The position numbers and the translations under genes were made by a program. DNA of 64,000 bases from Bacteroides sp. 519 (GTDB lineage Bacteria > Bacteroidota > Bacteroidia > Bacteroidales > Bacteroidaceae), in the NCBI RefSeq assembly GCF_010500955.1, contig NZ_QVMJ01000003.1:307542-371541 (forward strand). Reading direction: 5' to 3'. Below the pieces are notes generated by a model. It ran no database searches. It was not told where the DNA came from and was given only the letters and a program-made list of their open reading frames with translations. The first letter of the stretch is position 1. Each line of letters starts with the position of its first letter. Of this stretch, positions 50,332 through 57,837 are shown piece after piece.

Positions 50332-53300
50332 ATGATTATGAAAAGAAGACGAATTCCGAAGCAATTGCACAAGCAATTATTCATGTTCTGTTTCCTGTCG
50401 TTGCTGGGTTTTGCATACGCCAATGCACAAAGCACGATGGATGTTAAAGGTCAGGTGGTCGATGCCTTAAACGAACCACTGCCCGGAGTAAATGTAATAG
50501 AGAAAGGAACCACCAACGGTACCATAACCGATTTAGATGGTAACTTTACGCTGAAAGTAAGCTCAAATGCCACACTAACATTTAGTTATATAGGTTATCT
50601 GCCTATAGAAGTAAAAGCAACCACCAACATGAACGTTTTACTGCGTGAAGACTCGCAAACACTCGATGAAGTAGTGGTAGTGGGTTTCGGCGTTCAAAAG
50701 AAAGTAAACCTTACCGGTTCTGTTGCTACAGCAACTGCCAAAGACCTCGAAGCACGCCCGGTAGCCAATGCGCTCCAAGCACTGCAAGGGGTTATTCCCG
50801 GATTAACCATTGCAAACTCGGGCAATGGGGGCGAGCTGAATGGTACCAAATCAGTAAGCATTCGTGGTATCGGAACAATCAGCGATACATCTAGCGGAGC
50901 TCCACTTATTCTTATTGATGGTATGGAAGGAGATATAAACACCATCAATCCGCAGGATATTGAAAATATATCTGTATTGAAAGATGCGGCTGCATCATCT
51001 ATCTACGGTTCGCGTGCACCTTTTGGTGTAGTGCTTGTAACTACTAAGGCGGGTAAAGAAGGGCGTCCGGTTATTAACTACAACAACAGTTTCCGCTTCA
51101 ACTCTCCTATACGTTTGCCCAAGATGATGAGCTCGTGGGAGTATGTTAACTTCTACGACGATGCTATGTTCAACAAAAACAATACGCACTATTACAGCGA
51201 AGAATATAAGCAGAAAGTAAAAGACTATTATGATGGTAAACTAGACCCCATGGATGTTGCTGCCCCTCAAGGGAATGGAAAGTGGGACTACGACTACACC
51301 TGGGGTAATGTTGATTGGATACGCGAATACTTTAAAAACTCTTCGAGTTCGCAAGAGCATAATGCCAGCATAAGCGGTGGAACCAACAAATACACCTATT
51401 ACCTGTCGGCCAATTACATGACACAAAACGGATTTATCCGCTACGGAGGCGATGATTTTCAGCGTTACAACCTCACTGCAAAGATTTCGGCACAGCTTAC
51501 CGATTATGTAAAGATTGACTATTCGACCCGCTATGTGCGTACCGACTACGACCGTCCGGCTATGCTTTACAGCTCGTTCTACAATAATGTATTAAGACGC
51601 TGCCGTCCGGTTCGTCCTATCTACGACCCTAACGGATATTATATGTCGGACATCAATTACATTGAAGCGCTTCAAAGTGGTGGCCGCCATAAGGAACAAA
51701 AAGACGGACTGTCGCAACAAGTACGGGTAACAATTACTCCTATAAAAGATTGGAACATTATTGGTGAATTCAACATTAAAACCGATAATAACTGGACGCA
51801 TTGGGATAACAAGATTGTGTATTCGCACTACGCCAACGATCCGGAAAAGACGTATGCAGCAACCATGACGGGCCCCAGCCAGAACACCGTTTCGGAAGAA
51901 GGCTATAAAAGCACGTTCCTCAACCCCAATGTGTACACCAATTACCGTATAGACCTGGGCGATCATTCTATAGCTGCCACAGCAGGTATGCAGATAGAGC
52001 AACAGAAGTATCGCAATGTACGGGCACAACGTTCGGATATGATCTCGACCGATTTACCAGTACTCGATTTAACCACAAGCAGCTCTAACTATGGCATTTA
52101 TGGTGGTATGAACGAGTGGGCCAATGTGGGTTTCTTTGGTCGTGTAAACTACGACTACAAAGGCCGTTACCTGGTTGAAGGGAATTTACGTTACGATGGT
52201 TCATCGCGTTTCCGCAAAGACGACCGCTGGATACTTACTCCTTCTTTCTCGTTGGGATGGAATGTTGCAAGAGAAAGCTTCTGGGAATCGCTTACCGATT
52301 ATGTTTCTACATTTAAGATAAGAGGTTCGTACGGGGTATTGGCCAATCAAAACACATGGAATTTGTATCCTACTTACCGGGTGTTGACTGTAAAAGCTGC
52401 TAATGCAAACTGGCCGATAAATGGTTCTAAGCCTAACACTGCCGAGTTCCCTGAGCTGATTACTACCTCGTTAACCTGGGAGAAGATTAAAACCATGAAT
52501 CTAGGTTTCGACTTTGCTGCCCTGAACAGCCGCCTTACCGGATCGTTCGATTACTTTACCCGTAAAACTGAGGATATGATGGGCCCCGGCTTAGATTTAC
52601 CTGCTACACTAGGAACAAAAGTGCCCCGCACCAACAACACCGACCTGAAAACCTTTGGTTGGGAACTGCAAGTTGGATGGAGAGATCAGATAGGCGACTT
52701 TAAATATGGAGTTAGGTTGAGTGTTGCCGATGCACAAAGCAAGATATTGCGTTATGGTAATCCTACAAAATCATTGAGCACTTACATTGAAGGCGAAATG
52801 GTAGGAAACATATATGGTTACACCACTGTTGGCATTGCCAAAACAGACGATGAAATGAAAGAACATCTGGCTTCTTTGCCCCAAGGCGGACAAGATGCAC
52901 TGGGCAATCAGTGGGCTGCCGGTGATATTATGTATGCCGACCTTAATGGTGATGGAAAGATTAACAATGGAAGTTATACCCTTACCGATATGGGCGATAT
53001 GAAAAAGATTGGTAACAACACACCCCGTTACCTTACTGGTATCAACCTGGATGCATCGTGGAAAGGAATTGATGTACAAATGTTCTGGCAAGGTGTATTG
53101 AAGCGCGACTACTGGGCAGGCGATACCAACATGACTTTCTGGGGAGTAACCGATGGCGAATGGTGGTCGACTGCTTTGAAATCGCACCTGGATCACTACC
53201 GCCCCGAAGGTCATCCACTGGGAGCAAACCTGAACTCTTACTATCCACGTCCGGTATTTAATACCAAGAACAATAAAGTACAAACACGCTATTTGCAGGA

Positions 53301-53547
53301 TGCATCGTACATGCGTCTGAAGAATCTGCAAATCGGATATACATTCCCCAAAGCAATAGCCAACAAACTGATGCTTCAGAACCTGCGCATCTTTGTATCG
53401 GGCGAAAACCTGCTGACCTTCACCAACCTGAGCAAAACCATGGATCCTGAAACTCCGGGTGTAGGTACACAAGATAATGCACAGGCAAACGGCACAGTAT
53501 ATCCATTGTCTCGTACATATTCATTTGGCTTAAGTGTAAACTTCTAA
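50332..53547 (+). CDS. SusC/RagA-family TonB-dependent transporter (GH88 locus)
   Basis: 1071 residues. Signal MIMKRRRIPKQLHKQLFMFCFLSLLGFAYANA; extension DVKGQVVDALNEPLPGVNVIEKGTTNGTITDLDGNFTLKV; classic DEVVVVGFGVQKKVNLTGSV box; plug PLILIDGMEGDINTINPQDIENISVLKDAAASSIYGSRAPFGVVLVTTKAG; barrel ending YSFGLSVNF. Two possible ATGs six bp apart. It imports the oligosaccharide later processed by the GH88 enzyme. The 15-bp gap to SusD shows an operon. Confidence 0.94.
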   Translation: MIMKRRRIPKQLHKQLFMFCFLSLLGFAYANAQSTMDVKGQVVDALNEPLPGVNVIEKGTTNGTITDLDGNFTLKVSSNATLTFSYIGYLPIEVKATTNMNVLLREDSQTLDEVVVVGFGVQKKVNLTGSVATATAKDLEARPVANALQALQGVIPGLTIANSGNGGELNGTKSVSIRGIGTISDTSSGAPLILIDGMEGDINTINPQDIENISVLKDAAASSIYGSRAPFGVVLVTTKAGKEGRPVINYNNSFRFNSPIRLPKMMSSWEYVNFYDDAMFNKNNTHYYSEEYKQKVKDYYDGKLDPMDVAAPQGNGKWDYDYTWGNVDWIREYFKNSSSSQEHNASISGGTNKYTYYLSANYMTQNGFIRYGGDDFQRYNLTAKISAQLTDYVKIDYSTRYVRTDYDRPAMLYSSFYNNVLRRCRPVRPIYDPNGYYMSDINYIEALQSGGRHKEQKDGLSQQVRVTITPIKDWNIIGEFNIKTDNNWTHWDNKIVYSHYANDPEKTYAATMTGPSQNTVSEEGYKSTFLNPNVYTNYRIDLGDHSIAATAGMQIEQQKYRNVRAQRSDMISTDLPVLDLTTSSSNYGIYGGMNEWANVGFFGRVNYDYKGRYLVEGNLRYDGSSRFRKDDRWILTPSFSLGWNVARESFWESLTDYVSTFKIRGSYGVLANQNTWNLYPTYRVLTVKAANANWPINGSKPNTAEFPELITTSLTWEKIKTMNLGFDFAALNSRLTGSFDYFTRKTEDMMGPGLDLPATLGTKVPRTNNTDLKTFGWELQVGWRDQIGDFKYGVRLSVADAQSKILRYGNPTKSLSTYIEGEMVGNIYGYTTVGIAKTDDEMKEHLASLPQGGQDALGNQWAAGDIMYADLNGDGKINNGSYTLTDMGDMKKIGNNTPRYLTGINLDASWKGIDVQMFWQGVLKRDYWAGDTNMTFWGVTDGEWWSTALKSHLDHYRPEGHPLGANLNSYYPRPVFNTKNNKVQTRYLQDASYMRLKNLQIGYTFPKAIANKLMLQNLRIFVSGENLLTFTNLSKTMDPETPGVGTQDNAQANGTVYPLSRTYSFGLSVNF

Positions 53548-53561
53548 ATCCCTGTATTACA

Positions 53562-55541
53562 ATGAAAAAGAATCAATATAAATCAGCACTGAAAGGAATA
53601 ATACTAGCCGTTTCCTTGGTTGGGCTTACCGGCTGTAACGATTTTCTGGATATAACTCCTCCATCGTCCGTATCGCCCGAATTGTATTTGGTTGAAGAGT
53701 CTCAACTGGCAGCATATACCATTAAGTATTATCAGGATAACTTTCCATCCCTCAACGGGCAGTACGGAAACGATCTTCCTACCGATAATGCAACCACCAA
53801 ATCGGTAAATACCCGTTTTGTTCCCGGTCAATGGAGAACACCCGCAAATGATGGCGAATGGTATTTTTACCGTATTAACGAGATGAATTATTACCTCGAA
53901 ACCGTACTTCCCCGCTTGGAAGCCGGCGAGATAAAAGGTGAACCTACCAATATTAATCATTACGTAGGCGAAGGATATTTTCTTCGTGCGTACCAATACT
54001 TTTACCGTTTAAGAAAGCTAGGCGACTTCCCGATCATCACCAAAACACTCCCTGATAATCAGGAGGCATTGGTCGAAGCATCAAAACGTTCCCCTAGAAA
54101 CGAAGTTGCCCGCTTTATTCTTAAAGATTTAGACGAGGCGATTAAGCTACTTAAAAACAATCCCAATGGTGGCAAAGCACGCATCACCCGCAACGCCGCT
54201 TTGGTATTGAAAGCACGTGTAGCTCTGTTCGAAGCTACTTGGTTGAAATATCATGCCGGAACTCCACTGGTTCCCAATGGTCCGGGATGGCCTGGAAAAG
54301 ACAAAGACTATAATGCCGGTTATCAGTATCCAAGTGGTTCTATCGAGAACGAAATCAAATTCTTCCTCGACGAAGCACTCGCTGCCTCCGAAACTGTTGC
54401 CGATGCTATTCAGCTGACTAAGAACAGCAAAAGCATTCAGGAGTCGGCTTCGGAACCGGCTAACGATTATTACAACATGTTTGCTGTAAAGAATCCGCAA
54501 TCGTACGATGAAGTATTATTCTTCCGTCCCTACGATGCTGCACTAAACATTGGTACCGATTACAATCATCACATTTACTATGGATATGCCCGTGGATATA
54601 CCCACCAGATGGAACAAATATTCCTGATGCAAAACGGACTTCCGGCATACGCCGAAAACAGTGGTTATGCAGGCGATGATTATATTACCGATACCAAAGA
54701 GAATCGCGATTGGCGCTGGCGTTTATTCATGAAGGCTCCGGGTGAAGTGAAAACATTTATCAATACAACAAGTGTTGAACGTTTCGACGAGGCCCCCATG
54801 ATTTACTCGGACGATGTGAAGTATTCTACTGCCACCGGTTATTTGTTAGGCAAAGGTTTCTCGCACGACATGAACAATCAGTTGTTGAATAAAGACGAAA
54901 CGGCTGCCATACTTATCCGTGCTGCCGAAGCATATCTTACTTACATTGAAGCTTATTACGAAAAGAACGGCCGCATTGATGGCAAAGCCGATACATACTG
55001 GAAAGCCATCCGCGAAAGAGCTGGTGTTGATACCGACTATAACAAAACAATTGCTGCAACAGATATGGCGAAGGAAGCCCTCAACGACTGGGGAGCATAC
55101 TCGCATGGTAAGTTGGTCGATGCAACACTGTACAACATACGTCGCGAACGCCGCTGCGAGTTCATTGGCGAAGGCTACCGCTACGACGACCTTATCCGCT
55201 GGCGGGCAATGGACCAATTGAATGGCTATCATTTGGAAGGTATAAAGCTTTGGGGCCCTATGAACGATTTGTACGATCAGTCTAAACTTATTTACGATGT
55301 AGATGATAAGAAGAACACTGTTTCGTCGCCTACAAAGAGCGATTACTTCCGTCCGTTTCAGGTGGCAACTACTAATCAGTTGTACAATGGTATAAAGTTT
55401 ATCGAAGCGCATTACCTTACACCAATTGCCGAAAAGCACTTCCTGATATCATCGGAAGACGGAAAGAATGTTTCTACTTCGCCAATATATCAAAATCCGG
55501 GATGGCCGATAACGGCGAATGAGGCACCAAGTGTTGAGTAG
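53562..55541 (+). CDS. SusD/RagB-family lipoprotein (GH88 locus)
   Basis: 659 residues. Lipobox VSLVGLTGC (Cys25) followed by NDFLDITPPSSVSPE, the common SusD start. Body with FLRAYQYFYRLRKLGDFPIITKTL and C-terminal NIRRERRCEFIGEGYRYDDLIRWRAMDQL, ending YQNPGWPITANEAPSVE. The last two codons and the stop (GTT GAG TAG) run into a heptad repeat element. It is the partner lid of the SusC upstream. Confidence 0.93.
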   Translation: MKKNQYKSALKGIILAVSLVGLTGCNDFLDITPPSSVSPELYLVEESQLAAYTIKYYQDNFPSLNGQYGNDLPTDNATTKSVNTRFVPGQWRTPANDGEWYFYRINEMNYYLETVLPRLEAGEIKGEPTNINHYVGEGYFLRAYQYFYRLRKLGDFPIITKTLPDNQEALVEASKRSPRNEVARFILKDLDEAIKLLKNNPNGGKARITRNAALVLKARVALFEATWLKYHAGTPLVPNGPGWPGKDKDYNAGYQYPSGSIENEIKFFLDEALAASETVADAIQLTKNSKSIQESASEPANDYYNMFAVKNPQSYDEVLFFRPYDAALNIGTDYNHHIYYGYARGYTHQMEQIFLMQNGLPAYAENSGYAGDDYITDTKENRDWRWRLFMKAPGEVKTFINTTSVERFDEAPMIYSDDVKYSTATGYLLGKGFSHDMNNQLLNKDETAAILIRAAEAYLTYIEAYYEKNGRIDGKADTYWKAIRERAGVDTDYNKTIAATDMAKEALNDWGAYSHGKLVDATLYNIRRERRCEFIGEGYRYDDLIRWRAMDQLNGYHLEGIKLWGPMNDLYDQSKLIYDVDDKKNTVSSPTKSDYFRPFQVATTNQLYNGIKFIEAHYLTPIAEKHFLISSEDGKNVSTSPIYQNPGWPITANEAPSVE

Positions 55542-55575
55542 TGAGTAATGAGTTTTGAGTTACGGTGCCGCATGG
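55535..55575 (+). repeat. One-armed heptad element with inverted apex
   Basis: GAGTAGTGAGTAATGAGTTTTGAGT followed by TACGGTGCCGCATGG, whose complement CCATGCGGCACCG is the family apex with one change. The element begins inside the SusD stop codon region and ends 30 bp before the GH88 start, so it lies within the operon. Confidence 0.72.
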
Positions 55576-55605
55576 AATTCCCCGCGGACTATAATTTATA
55601 TAAGT

Positions 55606-56802
55606 ATGCAAATTAAAGTATTATTAGGTAGTTTAGTTCTGGCAGCCCTTTGTGGTTGCCAATCACCGGGAAAGGATTTGGTAAAGGATAATTTCACTTT
55701 CTCTGGGTCACAGTTGAGTTACGCGCTTACATGCGCGGACTCAGCACTGGCCGCTAATCCCGGAAATCAATGGGGATTCCCAAGGTTAATTCCCCGCACT
55801 GAAGAGAAAGATGGCTCTTTGAGGTTAGTTTCATCACACGACTGGTGTTGTGGTTTCTTCCCAGCCAACCTATGGCTTATGTACGAATACACTGGCGAAG
55901 AGAAATGGAAACAAGCAGCCGACAGGTTTTCCTGGTCTATTGAAGATGCTAAGTTCAATGCCGGAAGTCACGACCTTGGCTTCATGATTTATTGTCCTTT
56001 TGGCAATGCCTACAGAATCACCGGCGACGACCGTTACAAAGAGGTAGCCTTGCAAGCAGCCAAAACACTGAGTACGCGTTATAATCCAGCTGTGGGATGC
56101 ATCCGTTCATGGGATTTCAATAAACAAAGGTGGCAATATCCAGTTATTATTGACAATATGATGAATCTGGAACTTCTGTTCTGGGCAACCCAAACAACAG
56201 GCGATTCAATTTATCACAAAATGGCAGTCAGCCATGCCGACCGCACATTGGAGAATCATTTCCGTCCGGATCATTCATCCTATCATGTGATCAATTACGA
56301 TACAATAACAGGCAGTGTTATTTCTAAAGAAACACTTCAGGGATACAGTCACGAATCGGTATGGTCAAGGGGCCAGGCTTGGGGATTATATGGTTTTGCC
56401 ATGTCGTACAGGTTTACCAACGATCCTAAATATCTAACATTATCGCGCAACATTGCCGATTTAATGTTGAATCACCCACTGTTACCCGAAGATATGATTC
56501 CTTACTGGGATATGTCGGACCCTGCCATTCCAAATGTTCCCCGCGATGTTTCGGCAGCATGTATTATGGCATCGGGCCTCTACGAATTGTCTAAAGCATT
56601 ACCCATTGACGGTAGTAAGTATAAAGCTGCTGCCGATCGTATTCTTCAAAATTTATCCGATGGATACAGGGCAGAAGTTGGAACCCACAAAGGTTTCTTG
56701 TTGCTTCATTCAACAGGGAATCACCCTTCGGGCGATGAAGTAGATGTTCCTATTTCGTATGCTGATTATTATTATTTGGAGGCGTTGCTGAGGAAGTATT
56801 AA
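55606..56802 (+). CDS. GH88 unsaturated uronyl hydrolase (lipoprotein)
   Basis: 398 residues from the ATG at 55606 (MQIKVLLGSLVLAALCGC, lipobox); the open frame upstream to 55555 is encoded by repeat DNA. Motifs of GH88: SHDWCCGFFPANLWLMYEYTGEEKWKQAA, DLGFMIYCPFGNAYRITGDDRYKE, IIDNMMNLELLFWA and VPRDVSAACIMASGLYELSK, with paired Asp residues that hydrate the 4,5-double bond. It removes the unsaturated uronic acid left by a polysaccharide lyase or released from a glycosaminoglycan-, ulvan- or pectin-like chain. No lyase gene is in the window, so the substrate cannot be named. Confidence 0.88.
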   Translation: MQIKVLLGSLVLAALCGCQSPGKDLVKDNFTFSGSQLSYALTCADSALAANPGNQWGFPRLIPRTEEKDGSLRLVSSHDWCCGFFPANLWLMYEYTGEEKWKQAADRFSWSIEDAKFNAGSHDLGFMIYCPFGNAYRITGDDRYKEVALQAAKTLSTRYNPAVGCIRSWDFNKQRWQYPVIIDNMMNLELLFWATQTTGDSIYHKMAVSHADRTLENHFRPDHSSYHVINYDTITGSVISKETLQGYSHESVWSRGQAWGLYGFAMSYRFTNDPKYLTLSRNIADLMLNHPLLPEDMIPYWDMSDPAIPNVPRDVSAACIMASGLYELSKALPIDGSKYKAAADRILQNLSDGYRAEVGTHKGFLLLHSTGNHPSGDEVDVPISYADYYYLEALLRKY

Positions 56803-56803
56803 G

Positions 56804-56858
56804 CAATGAGTTTTGAGTAGTGAGTTTGGCAGCGGCTTTAACTTGCTACTCAAAGCTT
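56804..56858. repeat. Degenerate heptad element
   Basis: CAATGAGTTTTGAGTAGTGAGTTT, then GGCAGCGGC in place of the apex, then GCTACTCAAAGCTT: a decayed member of the same family, directly after the GH88 stop. Confidence 0.5.
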
Positions 56859-56873
56859 ATTCAGTTGTTCATG

Positions 56874-57542
56874 CTACAACTCTTTCTTTAAAAGTTCGTA
56901 TATTTCTTGCCATGTTTTCTTATAGAACCCGGTACTTTCATCAGCAAGCTGGGCGTAAGTAGTTGAAGTGTAATATCTATCGGTAGCTTCTAATTCATTA
57001 ATATCGTAATCAATCATCAGCGATTGTACCACATGATCACCTATATCATAAATTGCAATATCTATTCTGCCTTTAGCTTGCGATAATGCCTGCAACGATT
57101 GCATTGTACAAAAACAAATCTGGTGTGAGGGATTGTATGTTAAGTCTTTCAGGAATTGTTCTTTAGATATTAGGCCTTCAATATACCGATCTACTTCGGT
57201 AGTTACTTTATCATCGGCAACAGGCCCTTCTACAATGTCGTAATCGTGTACTTGTTGATTGGTTTTATTTTTTCGGTTAAGAACTACAAACTCAAGCCAT
57301 TCATCATTGTAGTCATTAAAATGAAGCTTTTTCAAATCATCATCAACCAACGCAAATTCATCAAATTCAAATTCACTGACCACTGGTGCCTTTTTACTCC
57401 ATTTTGAAACACGTATTGCCATTGTTCGAGCTTGTTCATGCAATTTTGTCACATAAAAGCCTCGCCCAAAATCTTTACCGAACTTGCATTTATTGAGGTC
57501 TATTTCTTCAATCTGCGTATCACTTCCATGATAAACTTTCAT
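56874..57542 (-). CDS. DUF3990 protein, putative ADP-ribosyltransferase-like toxin
   Basis: 222 residues. Start MKVYHGSDTQIEEIDLNKCKFGKDFGRGFYVTKLHEQARTMA: the 'vYHGS...GkDFGrGFYvT' pattern is DUF3990 and resembles the first strands of ADP-ribosyltransferase folds. A region near 70-130 (VLNRKNKTNQQVHDYDIVEGPVADDKV) is also typical of DUF3990. Its start codon overlaps the DUF3791 stop by one base (TAATG), so translation is coupled. These families usually occur as a pair and are suspected toxin-antitoxin modules; activity is not shown here. Confidence 0.75.
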   Translation of the reverse strand: MKVYHGSDTQIEEIDLNKCKFGKDFGRGFYVTKLHEQARTMAIRVSKWSKKAPVVSEFEFDEFALVDDDLKKLHFNDYNDEWLEFVVLNRKNKTNQQVHDYDIVEGPVADDKVTTEVDRYIEGLISKEQFLKDLTYNPSHQICFCTMQSLQALSQAKGRIDIAIYDIGDHVVQSLMIDYDINELEATDRYYTSTTYAQLADESTGFYKKTWQEIYELLKKEL

Positions 57543-57775
57543 TATCTCATCCCTCCATTACTCAAACAAACCTTGTATATATCTCTGATAGCCCAATAAG
57601 GATTATCGGTATGTAATGCCCACCAACATTCGTCCAAATAATCTATTCCGCCATATTTCTTTAGATACAAATAGGCTTGTTGGCTATTCATTTTATAAGC
57701 ACGAGCGAATTTTGTTATTATAAAAGTCATAAAATTAATTTTATCACTCATTTCTTTATCTATTATTGTTGCCAT
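57542..57775 (-). CDS. DUF3791 protein, putative antitoxin partner
   Basis: 77 residues from the ATG at 57775 (MATIIDKEMSDKINFMTFIITKFARAYKMNSQQAYLYLKKYGGIDYLDECWWALHTD). Helical, no membrane segment. The 14 in-frame residues upstream are not conserved-looking and I exclude them. It always seems to precede DUF3990 genes in this phylum; here the pair lies just downstream of the propeller regulator, which ends 63 bp upstream. Confidence 0.76.
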   Translation of the reverse strand: MATIIDKEMSDKINFMTFIITKFARAYKMNSQQAYLYLKKYGGIDYLDECWWALHTDNPYWAIRDIYKVCLSNGGMR

Positions 57776-57837
57776 AATTTCACACTTTAAATATTGCTTT
57801 AAACAAATATAAGACATTATTTTAATTAATCAAAAAA

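Noticed and set aside
52771-53472. 233-aa reverse-strand open frame
   Set aside because: Antisense shadow of the SusC C-terminal barrel; composition is Cys/Val-rich and shows no domain.
54846-55439. 197-aa reverse-strand open frame
   Set aside because: Antisense shadow of the SusD gene.
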